Part shown: in pieces, positions 16,678 through 25,680 of the stretch | Layout of the letters: the number at the start of each line of letters is the position of its first letter | Position numbering within the stretch: position 1 is the first letter of the stretch | Made by a program: the position numbers and the translations under genes | From: JALZHR01 sp036389695 | GTDB lineage: Bacteria; Acidobacteriota; Blastocatellia; Pyrinomonadales; Pyrinomonadaceae | Length of the DNA stretch: 29,422 nucleotides | Assembly: GCA_036389695.1 (NCBI GenBank) | Contig: DASVWG010000475.1 | Location: 1-29,422 of the forward strand | Direction: 5' to 3' | The notes under the pieces: model-generated | The model's input: only the letters and a program-made list of their open reading frames with translations | The model's database searches: none | What the model was told of the DNA's origin: nothing

Positions 16678-19275
16678 TTAGTTGTAAAGCAAAAATGATG
16701 CCCGACGCTTTTTAAATTCGTCTAACTGCGCCTGCCACGCTTTTTCTATTTCCTCCGGCGCGTCGCCGCGCTTGACGCGTTCGAGAATTTCGGCGTTGAC
16801 CAGCAGGCGGCTATACCGTTCAACCTGCCAATCATTCGGGTAAAGCCTACGAAGCGCGACCGCGATTTCGATTCCCGTCCTGACGGATTGAAACGCTTTG
16901 CGGTCGGTAATAATGATGTTGACGCCGCCTAAGCTTTCGTCTTTAAAAACCGAAGCGTTCGGCTTAAAACGAACCGGCACGAAGCGCACGCCGGGCAAAT
17001 TTCGTTTATTTAGATACAAAGCCAGCTTCTGCCCGTCGAGCCACGGCGCGCCGACGATTTCAAACGGCGTATCGGTTCCGCGTCCGACCGAAACGTTGGT
17101 CACTTCCAGCAGCCCGACGCCCGGATAAAGCGTCGCCTCGGTTAAGCTTCGCATATTCGGCGAAGGATTCGTCCAAATCTGGTTCGTCTCGTCAAACCAC
17201 ATCGCGCGCGACCAGTTTTCCATTTTCACGACGCGCACGTCCGCGCCGATTTTATTTTCGGCGTTGAACATCTGCGCCAGCTCGCCGACCGTCATTCCGT
17301 GCCGCACGGGCAAAGGATGAGTGGCGATAAAATTCAATTTATCGGCGTCAGCCAGCGCGCCTTCGACCGCCAAGCCGTTTATCGGATTCGTGCGGTCAAG
17401 CACGTAAACCGGCTTTTTCGCTTTCGCCGCTTCTTCCAGAACGCCTTTGAGCGTGGAAATATACGTGTAAAACCTGACGCCGACATCCTGAATATCGAAA
17501 ACAATCGCGTCCAGACCGGCAAGCTGTTCCGGCTTCGGCTTGCGCGTTTCGCCGTAGAGCGAATAAATCGGCAAGCCGGTTTTCTCGTCCGTCGCATCCG
17601 AGATTTTTTCCTGGTCGAGCTGCCCGCGGATGCCGTGTTCGGGCGCGAAAAGCGCGACGAGCCGGACATTCGGAGCTTCCTTCAAAACATCAATCGTCTG
17701 TTTTCCCGAAAGATTTCTGCCCGTGTGATTCGTCACCAAACCGATGCGCAGATTTTCCAGACGCTTGAATTTTTCTTTCTCCAAAACGTCGATTCCATTC
17801 AAAACCGTCACATTTTCCGCTGTTCGCTGACTGCCGACCGCCGAACGCTCGACCAGCTCTTTAAATCTCGGAATCTGCGCCGCGACCTGCGCCGAATAGA
17901 CATTTTCGGCTTGGCGATAAGCTTCGACCGGCACGTCTTCAATCGCCGAAGCGACGACCGTCGCCACGCGCGAGCGCAGCGGCGTCACGTCGCCCTTGCC
18001 GTCCGGGTGAACGCGGTTCGATAGAAACACGACGAAAGTTTGCGAAACGCGGTCAATCCAAACCGACGTGCCCGTAAAACCCGTGTGACCGAAAGAACCG
18101 AGCGGAAAAAGGTCGCCGCGATTCGACGAAAAAGAAGTGTTTATATCCCAGCCCAAACCGCGCGTCGCGCCGTCTTCGGAAACGACAACGGGCGCGGTCA
18201 TTCTGGCGACGGTCTGCGCCGACAAAATTCTTTTTCCGTCCAGCACGCCACCGTTCAGAAGCATCTGGCAATAACGCGCCAAATCGTCGGCACTCGAAAA
18301 AAGTCCGGCGTGTCCGGCAACGCCGCCCATCCGGTAAGATGTCGGGTCGTGAACTTGCCCGCGCAGAATTTCATTTCCTATTTTCTCGTCGCCTTCAAAT
18401 TTTGAGCCGAGATAGCTGCTCTGTCCTTTAATATTTTCTGTTGGTGCGATTAACGGCGTAAGCTTTTGAAGAGAGGGCAGTGAATCAACCAATATTTTAG
18501 ATAAGTTTGTCGCTGGATTTTCCTGCCCTGCACTGAAAAATCTCGTCTTTGCCATTTGGTTTTGGCTGAAGACATTTTTTTCCGCAAATTCAAATAAAAA
18601 TGATTTAGAGATTTTTTCAACAATCTCGCCGAGCACGATAAAACCGATGTCCGAATAAACAAAACGCGTTCCCGGCGCACTGCGCAGTTTCTCTTTGTAA
18701 AGAGCCGCGAGCATTCCTTCGCGTCCAGTCCATTTTTCGCCCAAATCGAAATCCGGTCGATACCCCGAAACGTGTGTGAGAAGCTGCTGAATCGTCACGC
18801 GCTTGGCGTTTTCGTCCTGAATTTCGGGAATAAATCTGCCGACCGTATCATTAAGACGAAGCTTTCCCTGCTCGATTAAAATCATCACGGAAGTCGCCGT
18901 CGCAATCGGTTTGGTTAATGAAGCGACATCGAAAATCGTATCAACCGTCATTTTTTCAACCGCCGGAACAAGCGCGCGATTGCCGTAAGCTTTGCGAAAA
19001 ACGATTTTTCCTTTGTGACCGACCAGGACGACCGCGCCCGGCAGTTTTTTATCCGCGATGTCTTGCGCCACCAGAGCGTCGATTTGATTCAGCTTCGCCG
19101 CATTCATCCCGACCGCCTGCGGCGGCGCGACGGGCAGGCTTTGCGCGGAAATTTTGTCCGCAGATGAACACAGGTAAACACAGATACAAAACGTAGCTGA
19201 AAAAATTATCTGAAAATATTTCTGCGGGATTTTATTCGACCACCCTCGATTCGTATTTTTTTTATCCATGTTCAT
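16678..19275 (-). CDS. Fusion: beta-lactamase-fold amidase (AmiE-like) + NamZ exo-muramidase (DUF1343, GH171)
   Basis: An 865-residue exported enzyme with two catalytic modules. After a signal sequence (hydrophobic core about 19-38), residues about 50-440 form a class-C-beta-lactamase-type serine hydrolase with Ser119-Leu-Thr-Lys122, Tyr207-Ser-Asp and His397-Thr-Gly. Residues about 508-865 are DUF1343, with the conserved GLVTNHTG, FAPEHG (Glu546) and DIQDVGVRFYTY segments. In Bacillus subtilis these activities are separate proteins encoded together: AmiE removes peptides from MurNAc, and NamZ (YbbC) releases terminal MurNAc from glycan chains. The fusion probably strips peptide and then MurNAc from the same fragment. 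ATG at 19275 is favoured, with 19269 possible. It lies 36 bases after the lysR stop, so the two are likely cotranscribed. The first module could instead be an esterase or a true beta-lactamase relative. Confidence 0.92.
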   Translation of the reverse strand: MNMDKKNTNRGWSNKIPQKYFQIIFSATFCICVYLCSSADKISAQSLPVAPPQAVGMNAAKLNQIDALVAQDIADKKLPGAVVLVGHKGKIVFRKAYGNRALVPAVEKMTVDTIFDVASLTKPIATATSVMILIEQGKLRLNDTVGRFIPEIQDENAKRVTIQQLLTHVSGYRPDFDLGEKWTGREGMLAALYKEKLRSAPGTRFVYSDIGFIVLGEIVEKISKSFLFEFAEKNVFSQNQMAKTRFFSAGQENPATNLSKILVDSLPSLQKLTPLIAPTENIKGQSSYLGSKFEGDEKIGNEILRGQVHDPTSYRMGGVAGHAGLFSSADDLARYCQMLLNGGVLDGKRILSAQTVARMTAPVVVSEDGATRGLGWDINTSFSSNRGDLFPLGSFGHTGFTGTSVWIDRVSQTFVVFLSNRVHPDGKGDVTPLRSRVATVVASAIEDVPVEAYRQAENVYSAQVAAQIPRFKELVERSAVGSQRTAENVTVLNGIDVLEKEKFKRLENLRIGLVTNHTGRNLSGKQTIDVLKEAPNVRLVALFAPEHGIRGQLDQEKISDATDEKTGLPIYSLYGETRKPKPEQLAGLDAIVFDIQDVGVRFYTYISTLKGVLEEAAKAKKPVYVLDRTNPINGLAVEGALADADKLNFIATHPLPVRHGMTVGELAQMFNAENKIGADVRVVKMENWSRAMWFDETNQIWTNPSPNMRSLTEATLYPGVGLLEVTNVSVGRGTDTPFEIVGAPWLDGQKLALYLNKRNLPGVRFVPVRFKPNASVFKDESLGGVNIIITDRKAFQSVRTGIEIAVALRRLYPNDWQVERYSRLLVNAEILERVKRGDAPEEIEKAWQAQLDEFKKRRASFLLYN

Positions 19276-19311
19276 CAAGTCGCGCAGCCTGCTTTATCTG
19301 TGGACAAATTT

Positions 19312-20229
19312 TTACTTTTTAGCCTTAAATTCTTTTTCTTTTTCCGCAAAGCTTTCGCGGCAGAGACGGGCGAATTCATGCGCAATCGGCGAAAAATAAC
19401 CGCCGCGCAGACGCGCCAAGCCCAATTCCCAGTTCATCGTCGCGCCTTCAATCCACCACGCGACGAACTTTCCGTCGGTGACCGCCTGCTTGACGGTTTT
19501 CGCGCTGGCGATGCCGACGCCCATATTATTTTCGACCATTCGATTAATCGCCGATTGGCGCGAGAGTTCCATCACGACGTTCGGCTTGACGCCGACCTGC
19601 AAAAAGAAATCGTCAATCTGCCGCCGCGTATTGCCGCCCTGCTCGCCCAAAATCAAAGGCTCGTCGGCGAGCGCCGCCGCGCTGATGACTTTTTGTTTCG
19701 CCAAAGGATGTTTCGGGTTGGCGATGGCGACAATCTCGTCGCTGAATAAAAGCTCGGTCTGAATATTCGAGTTTTCGACCGGCAGAGAGACAAACGCGAC
19801 GTCGCTTTCGCCATTGATGATTTTATGCACCAGCGCCGCGCTCGTGCCCGACATGACGGAAATGACGGCTTTCGGAAACTTTGTTTTTAATCTTTGCAGA
19901 ATCTTCGGCAGCTGGTTGGTCGTAAACATCGCCGAAGCCGAGCCGATGCGCAGGCGTCCGTATTCCGCGCCCGCGATTTCGGCGATTTCCTCGACCGCCG
20001 CGTCGTGTTCGCGCAGAATTTTCCGCGCTCTTTCCAGCAGCAAATCGCCCGCTTCGGTCATCAGGACGCGGCGCGGCGTCCGCGTAAACAGCGGCAAGCC
20101 GACTTCGTCTTCGAGCTGTCGAATCTGCATCGAAATCGCCGCCTGCGTCACGTGGACGCGTTTGGCGCCCGCCGTAAAAGTTTTTGCTTCCGCGATTGCC
20201 ACGAAAGCTCTCAATTGTCGGATTTCCAT
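19312..20229 (-). CDS. LysR-family transcriptional regulator
   Basis: A 305-residue regulator. The winged helix-turn-helix at residues 1-60 (MEIRQLRAFVAIAEAKTFT ... RVHVTQAAISMQIRQLEDEVG) is followed by a linker helix and a two-lobed effector domain (about 88-300) of the CysB/CbbR type, beginning GRLRIGSASAMFTT. It sits upstream of the AmiE-NamZ gene on the same strand and is divergent from the kinase-MurQ operon, the classic position for a LysR regulator of both. A MurNAc-derived or amino-sugar inducer is plausible but unproven. The start has no clear ribosome binding site. Confidence 0.93.
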   Translation of the reverse strand: MEIRQLRAFVAIAEAKTFTAGAKRVHVTQAAISMQIRQLEDEVGLPLFTRTPRRVLMTEAGDLLLERARKILREHDAAVEEIAEIAGAEYGRLRIGSASAMFTTNQLPKILQRLKTKFPKAVISVMSGTSAALVHKIINGESDVAFVSLPVENSNIQTELLFSDEIVAIANPKHPLAKQKVISAAALADEPLILGEQGGNTRRQIDDFFLQVGVKPNVVMELSRQSAINRMVENNMGVGIASAKTVKQAVTDGKFVAWWIEGATMNWELGLARLRGGYFSPIAHEFARLCRESFAEKEKEFKAKK

Positions 20230-20239
20230 ATAATTTGAA

Positions 20240-20382
20240 GGATGAGGGATGAAGGATGAGGGATGAATAAAAAAGTTTTAAGCGTTGAGTGCTGAATTTT
20301 GAGTTTGTTATTCAACAATTCATTCAAAACTCAACACTTAAAATTCAAAATTTATTCATCCCTCATCCTTCATCCCTCATCC
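20240..20382. repeat. Heptamer-built cruciform repeat
   Basis: Four 7-base units (GGATGAG and GGATGAA alternating) occupy 20240-20267, and their exact inverted complement (TTCATCC and CTCATCC alternating) occupies 20355-20382. With four more pairing bases on the inner side, the arms are 32 bp and perfect. The centre (20272-20350) holds a weaker inverted pair related to GTTGAGTGCTGAAT. It fills the start of the divergent lysR/kinase intergenic region, beginning 11 bases upstream of the lysR start codon. The style resembles short tandemly repeated heptamers described in filamentous cyanobacteria. Confidence 0.85.
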
Positions 20383-20484
20383 CTTATCAAAATGACTTAT
20401 TGATTAGATAAAATCTTTTAGTTTTTATTATATGTCAAGTCGGGTTTAAAATATAAGAAGAATTTTCTAAAAAATATTCTAATC
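20383..20484 (+). promoter_or_regulatory. lysR/kinase regulatory region with candidate LysR box
   Basis: After the heptamer hairpin comes an AT-rich stretch with TTAT-N7-ATAA at 20397-20411, whose core fits the T-N11-A pattern (20398-20410) bound by LysR-type proteins. Possible -10 boxes for the kinase are TATAAG (20452-20457) and TATTCT (20475-20480); the second is so close to the ATG that a leaderless transcript is possible. No clear -35 was found, as expected for an activated promoter. Confidence 0.35.
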
Positions 20485-21486
20485 ATGACCGCGCAAATTT
20501 CCAAAAAGCGTCCGTCGAAAAGTTTTCGTGATTTTCACAATCTGTTTCTCGGCGTGGACGGCGGCGGAACGAAAACTCACATCGTTTTGCTCGACGCGGA
20601 AAAATCAATCGTCGGCGAAGCATTCGCGGGCGCGTCAAACCCTCTGCGCGTCGGCATCGAAAAAGCGGCGGCGAATATTTTCGCGGCGGTCGATAAAGCC
20701 TGCGACGAATCCGGCTTAAATCAAGGCGACATTATCGCCATCGAATGCGGTCTGGCGGGCGTGCGCCGCGCCGATTTGCGACAGCTTCTGCGCCGTCTGG
20801 TCGCGCAGCGCTTTCGCGTCAAAACCGTCAATGTCAGCACCGACGCCGAAATCGCGCTTTTCGCCGCGACGCAGGGCGAAGAAGGCTTGTGCGTGATTGC
20901 CGGAACCGGCTCGGTCTGCATCGGGCAAAATTCGAACGGCGAAAAAGCCATCGCGGGCGGCTGGGGACCGCTCGCCGGTGACGAAGGCGGCGGCGCCGGA
21001 ATTGCGCGGCGCGCGCTGCAAGCCGTCGCCAAAGCTTCGGACGGGCGCGGGCAGCCGACAAAGCTGAGCGATTTGGCGGTCGATTATTTTCGCGCCGGAC
21101 GGCTCGAAGATTTGTCGGTTGCCATCTACGCGCCGCAGATTGATAATGCTCGCATCGCCGGATTCGCGCGTTTTGTCATCGAAACGGCGCAGGCGGGCGA
21201 CAAGGTGGCGATTTCCGTGCTGGACGAAGCCGGGCGCGAATTGGGACTGGCGGCAAAAGCCGTGATAAAGGAATTAAAAATCGCGCGGCGAAAATTTCCC
21301 ATCGGCTATGTCGGCGGAATTTTTCACGCGGGCGATTTGATTTGCAAACCGCTCGTGGAAACGGTTCACGAAATCGCGCCGAAAGGCTTCGTCGCCGCGC
21401 CGAAATTTCCGCCCGCCGTCGCCGCCGCGCGGATGGCTCTGGCGAGTTACAAAAACGGCGGAAATCGAAACGGAGGAAAACGATGA
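20485..21486 (+). CDS. BadF/BadG-type amino-sugar kinase (MurNAc/GlcNAc kinase, MurK-like)
   Basis: A 333-residue ATP-dependent kinase of the ASKHA fold. Phosphate-1 motif FLGVDGGGTKT is at residues 21-31, a STDAEIAL segment near 115, the phosphate-2 motif AGTGS near 139, and GGWGPLAGDEGGG near 155-167. These features match the N-acetylglucosamine kinase group that includes MurK of Clostridium acetobutylicum, which phosphorylates both GlcNAc and MurNAc. Because murQ lies two genes downstream and needs MurNAc 6-phosphate, a MurNAc-6-kinase role is the best reading. It is the first plus-strand gene after the LysR intergenic region and overlaps the next gene by four bases (ATGA). No Shine-Dalgarno precedes the ATG. 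Specificity for MurNAc over GlcNAc cannot be read from sequence alone. Confidence 0.9.
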   Translation: MTAQISKKRPSKSFRDFHNLFLGVDGGGTKTHIVLLDAEKSIVGEAFAGASNPLRVGIEKAAANIFAAVDKACDESGLNQGDIIAIECGLAGVRRADLRQLLRRLVAQRFRVKTVNVSTDAEIALFAATQGEEGLCVIAGTGSVCIGQNSNGEKAIAGGWGPLAGDEGGGAGIARRALQAVAKASDGRGQPTKLSDLAVDYFRAGRLEDLSVAIYAPQIDNARIAGFARFVIETAQAGDKVAISVLDEAGRELGLAAKAVIKELKIARRKFPIGYVGGIFHAGDLICKPLVETVHEIAPKGFVAAPKFPPAVAAARMALASYKNGGNRNGGKR

Positions 21487-22424
21487 AAAAAATTTTGTTT
21501 GCCGCTCTCTCAATCGCGCTTTTTTTAACGGCGGTTTATTCGCAAAATGAAACTCAAAAAGGCGATTGGCAAAGGTTTGCGCCGGCGCAGGAAGAATTTT
21601 CAATCGAGTTTCCGCAAGCCGCCACAAACGAAAGCATCTTTGAAGACAAAGGCGTTCTGAAATACGGCGTTTATAAAACTTTGTTCAATCAGACATACTT
21701 TTTCGTTCTTTCCGGCGAAAAAAAATTTACGCTTCCCGCCGCGTTGAAGCAATTCATGCGTGCTTATCAGCCCAAAGAAAGCACGGAAAAAATCGGCAGC
21801 TTGTCCGGCGCGGCTTACAGCTTCCGCGACGACGAGGATTTTTATCATAGAATTCTGGAAATCAAGGTGATAAATCGCTCTTACATTTTTCATACCATCA
21901 GCAAAACCGAAAACGACGACGCGATTAAAAGATTTTTCGACTCCATCAGATTTACCGACTCAATTAGATTCATCGCTAAACCGGACGAAAAACCGAAATC
22001 GCAGGCGGGCGAAAATGTGCCTGACGCCGCGAATAAAATGGTTGTTCCGAACGGCATCGGCGCGGGCAGCGGAAGCGGAACGGGCTTTGGAAGCGGTCAG
22101 GGAAACGGCGGCGGAATAAGCTCAAACACGATTCCCGCTCCGATTCTGCCGAATCAAACGTCGGGCGTTAAAGTTTTATCCGCACAGCGCGCAAATTATA
22201 CGGATTTAGCTCGAACTTATGGAATTACCGGCACGGTGCGATTGCGGGTCACGTTTCTCGCCGACGGACAAATCGGCGCAACCACACCCGTCACGAGATT
22301 GCCGCTCGGCTTGACTAAAAACGCTATCGAAGCGGCGCAGCGAATTCGCTTTGAGCCAGCCGTTCGCGACGGAAAAGTTTACAGCGTCACTAAAGTTGTC
22401 GAATATAATTTCACCCTTTATTAA
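21483..22424 (+). CDS. Exported TonB C-terminal-domain protein
   Basis: A 313-residue protein. ATG at 21483 has GGAGG seven bases upstream and overlaps the kinase stop, which decides this start over longer frames. Residues 1-20 form a signal peptide or anchor. Residues 30-165 form a domain I do not recognise (FAPAQEEFSIEFPQAATN ... RFFDSIRF). A Gly/Ser-rich linker spans 190-213, and 225-313 is a TonB C-terminal fold (GITGTVRLRVTFLADGQIG ... AAQRIRFEPA). It lacks the Pro-rich spacer of classical TonB. Such proteins are frequent in Acidobacteriota; whether they contact ExbB/ExbD or receptors is unclear. Translational coupling to a cytosolic kinase suggests a link to muropeptide uptake, perhaps with the receptor at 12820-16455. 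Confidence 0.87.
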   Translation: MKKILFAALSIALFLTAVYSQNETQKGDWQRFAPAQEEFSIEFPQAATNESIFEDKGVLKYGVYKTLFNQTYFFVLSGEKKFTLPAALKQFMRAYQPKESTEKIGSLSGAAYSFRDDEDFYHRILEIKVINRSYIFHTISKTENDDAIKRFFDSIRFTDSIRFIAKPDEKPKSQAGENVPDAANKMVVPNGIGAGSGSGTGFGSGQGNGGGISSNTIPAPILPNQTSGVKVLSAQRANYTDLARTYGITGTVRLRVTFLADGQIGATTPVTRLPLGLTKNAIEAAQRIRFEPAVRDGKVYSVTKVVEYNFTLY

Positions 22425-22426
22425 AA

Positions 22427-23323
22427 ATGCTGCCGATTACCGAACAGGAAAATCCGAACACGACCGCAATCGACCGCGTTTCGACGCTCGAAGCGATCCG
22501 TTTAATCAACGCCGAAGACAAAAAAGTCGCTCTGGCAATCGAAAAAATCTTGCCGGAAATAGCCGTCGCGATTGACAAAATCGCGGAGCGAATGCAAAAC
22601 GCCGGAAGGCTTTTTTATGTCGGAACCGGAACGAGCGGGCGGCTCGGCGTTCTGGACGCGAGCGAGATTCCGCCGACTTACGGCGTTTCGTATGAATTGG
22701 TGCAGGGCGTTATCGCGGGCGGCTACGACGCGCTTTACAAAGCGACCGAAGCGAGCGAGGACAATCGCGCGGCGGGCGCGGAAGATTTGAAAAAACGAGG
22801 TCTAACGGCGAAAGATTCGGTCGTCGGCATCGCCGCTTCCGGCAGAACGCCTTACACCATCGGGGCGCTCGATTACGCGCGCGAAACCGGTTGTTTTACG
22901 GCTTGCGTCACCTGCGTCCCCGATTCGTCGATAACAAAAGCGGCGGAAATCGCGCTCGTCGCGGAAGTCGGCGCGGAAGCGATTACCGGCTCGACGCGGA
23001 TGAAAGCCGGAACGGCGCAGAAAATGATTCTGAATATGATTTCGACGACGGCGATGATTCGGCTCGGCTACGTCAAAGGCAATCGTATGACGAACGTCAA
23101 ATCATCGAACCTCAAGCTCAAAGAACGTTCTCTCAGAATTTTAATGGCGGAAACCGATTTGGACGAAACGGCGGCGCGAGATTTATTAAACGAAGCGAAC
23201 GGCGATTTGCGCGCGGCGATTGTGATGCGCAAAGCGAACGTTTCGCGCGAGGCGGCGGAAAAAGCGCTGACGGAAAATAATTTTGTGATTGAAAAAGCAA
23301 TCGGCGTTTTAGCCGGAAAATAA
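22427..23323 (+). CDS. murQ: N-acetylmuramic acid 6-phosphate etherase MurQ
   Basis: A 298-residue cytosolic enzyme that cleaves the lactyl ether of MurNAc 6-phosphate to give GlcNAc 6-phosphate and D-lactate. The SIS domain includes GRLFYVGTGTSGRLGVLDASE (about 60-80) and VVGIAASGRTPYT (about 133-145). Glu80 in DASEIPPTYG and Glu111 in TEASED match the two catalytic glutamates of E. coli MurQ (Glu83 and Glu114) with the same 31-residue spacing. TGSTRMKAGTAQKMILN is the family signature. A C-terminal UBA-like helical region (DLRAAIVM, REAAEKAL) is normal for the family. It starts two bases after the stop of the TonB-domain gene, so it is translated from the same message without its own strong ribosome binding site. 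Confidence 0.97.
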   Translation: MLPITEQENPNTTAIDRVSTLEAIRLINAEDKKVALAIEKILPEIAVAIDKIAERMQNAGRLFYVGTGTSGRLGVLDASEIPPTYGVSYELVQGVIAGGYDALYKATEASEDNRAAGAEDLKKRGLTAKDSVVGIAASGRTPYTIGALDYARETGCFTACVTCVPDSSITKAAEIALVAEVGAEAITGSTRMKAGTAQKMILNMISTTAMIRLGYVKGNRMTNVKSSNLKLKERSLRILMAETDLDETAARDLLNEANGDLRAAIVMRKANVSREAAEKALTENNFVIEKAIGVLAGK

Positions 23324-23327
23324 AAAT

Positions 23328-23954
23328 TTGAATAAAAAATCAATCATCGGCTTTATCGTCTCGGTCGTTTCGGTGCTCGGAATCAATTTCATTCCGCTTG
23401 AAATGGTGCTTTATAAAGATTATTCGAGCGAAACGACGATGGTTGTTTACGCGCTCGAAAACGTTCTGGCGATATTTTCGGCGACCGTTTTCATACGGCT
23501 TTTTGCGCCGCGCCGCGACCTCGCGGGAAAGATTAAAACGCGCAAAGAGCTTCTGCAAGTTTATCTTCTATCGACGATTAGCCTGACAATCGGAAGCGGA
23601 ATTTTTCTTGCGGTTTTTATTTTCGGGATTTTGCGCGCGGACGTTGCTTTTTCGGCGACGGCGACGGCGCTGGCGTGGATTTCCGGCTTTCTGGTGCTGG
23701 AATTTATCGCCGATTTTATCATGCTTCGACCGCTTTCGCTGGCGCGGGCGGACGCTTTTCTGACGCGCAGCGTCCGCCGGGTTTTCCTGCTTTTCTTAGG
23801 CGTTTTTCTCGGCGTATTTCTCGCTGCGTTTGTCAAAAGAGGGTTCGTCATTCCGTTCATCATTCTGAAAACGCTCGCCGACATCGCCGACCAGATTGAG
23901 ATTTATCAGGGATTTCGTGATAAAACGGCTGGCGGCAAATTGAATCGAGCCTGA
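23328..23954 (+). CDS. Integral membrane protein of unknown function
   Basis: A 208-residue protein with about five to six hydrophobic helices (near 7-25, 38-58, 78-100, 112-133, 148-170 and 172-190). The opening IPLEMVLYKDYSSETTMVVYALENVLAIFSATVFIRL resembles the DUF6498 membrane family, where a similar acidic-Asn motif sits in the second helix; this match is tentative. The likely start is TTG at 23328, four bases after the murQ stop; the first in-frame ATG would remove the first helix. It is the last gene of the tight kinase-TonB-murQ cluster, but its role in amino-sugar use is unknown. Confidence 0.75.
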   Translation: MNKKSIIGFIVSVVSVLGINFIPLEMVLYKDYSSETTMVVYALENVLAIFSATVFIRLFAPRRDLAGKIKTRKELLQVYLLSTISLTIGSGIFLAVFIFGILRADVAFSATATALAWISGFLVLEFIADFIMLRPLSLARADAFLTRSVRRVFLLFLGVFLGVFLAAFVKRGFVIPFIILKTLADIADQIEIYQGFRDKTAGGKLNRA

Positions 23955-24001
23955 AAGGCTTTCTATTTTCGAGGCTAAACTGCAAAATAAAGCGTAAACG
24001 G

Positions 24002-24030
24002 TTGACCAATCATCGTTTTCCGGATAAAAA
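24002..24030 (+). promoter_or_regulatory. Possible promoter of the symporter gene
   Basis: TTGACC at 24002-24007 is followed 17 bases later by TAAAAA (24025-24030) in the 125-base gap before the symporter. The -35 is good and the -10 poor, so the call is weak. It would give the transporter, nagZ and the decarboxylase a promoter apart from the kinase cluster. Confidence 0.28.
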
Positions 24031-24079
24031 TTTCTTATAGCTTTTAGAAATCATTTTCTTTTTTCTTATCGCTGGCACA

Positions 24080-25597
24080 ATGCAAACTTTAGATTTAGTC
24101 ATCATTTTCGGTTATTTAATCGGCGTAACTCTTTTCGGCGTGTGGTTTTCGAGCCGGCAGGAAACGACGGAAGATTATTTTGTCGGCGACCGGAACGTGC
24201 CGTGGTGGGCGATTGCCGCTTCGATTGTGGCGACCGAGACTTCGACGATTACGTTTATCTCCGTGCCCGGCATCGCTTTTGCGAAAAACGGAAATTTTCA
24301 GTTTTTGCAGCTCGTTTTCGGTTATATGCTCGGGCGCATCGTGATTTCGCTCGTTTTTATTCCGCTTTATTTTAAAGGCGAATTGCAGACGGTTTACCAG
24401 CTTTTGGGCGAGCGTTTCGGCACGAAAGTTAAAATGCTCGCGTCGGCTCTGTTCGTCGTGATGCGCAATATTGCCGACGGCATTCGTCTACTTTTAACGG
24501 CAATCGTTCTCGCCGCCGTTTACACGGCATTTCAACCGCAAACCGACCCGGCTTACGTGATTGTCGGCTCGATTATTCTGCTCGGCGCGGTGATGATAAT
24601 TTTCACGTATTACGGCGGAATGGAAGCGGTGATTTGGGTCGAAGTCGTGCAATTGGGAATTTATCTCGGCGGCGCGATTGCGGCGGCGGTCGTGCTGGCA
24701 AATCAAATCGAAGGCGGTTTTTCGGGCGCGATGGCGCTCGGTCAGCAGTTTAATAAATTCAGCCTGTTCGATTTCACGTTCGATATGACGAAAACTTTTA
24801 CGTTCTGGTCGGGACTTATCGGCGGCTGTTTCTTAACGATGTCGACGCACGGGACAGACCAGTATCTCGTCCAGCGTTATCTGTGCACGGACAAGGCGAG
24901 CCGCGCTTCGTTCGCGCTTTTGTCGAGCGGCGCGGTCGTTTTAGGGCAATTTATCGGATTTTTATTTATCGGCGTTTTGCTTTTCGCGTTTTACGCGCCG
25001 TATAACGCGGCTGAATACGTCAATGCGGGCGTGGCGAATTCCGGCGTTCCGGCGACTTTTCCGTTCGGCGGCGGCGACCAGGTTTTTCCGGATTTTATTA
25101 CAAAACATATGCCGACCGGCTTGAGCGGATTGGTCGTGGCGGCGATTTTCGCGGCGGCTTTGTCTTCGTCTTTAAATTCGATTGCGGCGACATTCGTCAA
25201 CGATTTATACAAACCGTTCCGGCAGAATTTGTCCGATAAACATTATCTGAAAGTTTCGCACTGGCTGACTTTGATAATCGGCATCGTGCAAATCGTCGTC
25301 GCGCTGGCGGTGATGCGGCAGCAGCGTTCGGCGCTCGACCAGGCGCTTTCGGTCGCGTCGCTGATAAACGGTCCGATTTTGGGCGTCTTTCTGGTCGGAA
25401 CTTTTCTGAAACGCGTGACGCAGACGCCCGCGCTCATCGGAATGGCGGCGAGCATCGTGCTGATGATTTATATTCGTTTCTGGACGCCGGTTGCTTATAC
25501 GTGGTATGTGCTGATTGGAAGTTTAGTAACGCTTCTGGTCGCGTGGCTGGCGAGTTTTATTTTTTCCGAAACAAAAACCGCGGCGGCGACGAATTAA
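24080..25597 (+). CDS. Sodium/solute symporter (SSS family)
   Basis: A 505-residue inner-membrane transporter with about 13 helices on the LeuT-like fold. Typical SSS signatures are ETTEDYFVGDRNVPWWAIA (about 28-46), the unwound-helix stretch SIVATETSTITFISVPG near 48-64, and AAIFAAALSSSLNSIAATFVND near 354-375, whose Ser residues contribute to the Na2 site in relatives. Sugar and amino-sugar carriers occur in this group. The cluster combines a kinase, an etherase and a transporter, as in the MurT-MurK-MurQ operon of Tannerella forsythia, so sodium-driven uptake of MurNAc and/or GlcNAc is the best inference. No Shine-Dalgarno is seen before the ATG. Substrate could also be another sugar or sialic acid. 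Confidence 0.92.
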   Translation: MQTLDLVIIFGYLIGVTLFGVWFSSRQETTEDYFVGDRNVPWWAIAASIVATETSTITFISVPGIAFAKNGNFQFLQLVFGYMLGRIVISLVFIPLYFKGELQTVYQLLGERFGTKVKMLASALFVVMRNIADGIRLLLTAIVLAAVYTAFQPQTDPAYVIVGSIILLGAVMIIFTYYGGMEAVIWVEVVQLGIYLGGAIAAAVVLANQIEGGFSGAMALGQQFNKFSLFDFTFDMTKTFTFWSGLIGGCFLTMSTHGTDQYLVQRYLCTDKASRASFALLSSGAVVLGQFIGFLFIGVLLFAFYAPYNAAEYVNAGVANSGVPATFPFGGGDQVFPDFITKHMPTGLSGLVVAAIFAAALSSSLNSIAATFVNDLYKPFRQNLSDKHYLKVSHWLTLIIGIVQIVVALAVMRQQRSALDQALSVASLINGPILGVFLVGTFLKRVTQTPALIGMAASIVLMIYIRFWTPVAYTWYVLIGSLVTLLVAWLASFIFSETKTAAATN

Positions 25598-25680
25598 AAG
25601 TTATTATTTTCGGAATAGATTTTTTTATTTTCCGGCATTTTGATTTTGCAGTTTTAATTTAAGGCTATCTGAAAAATCTT

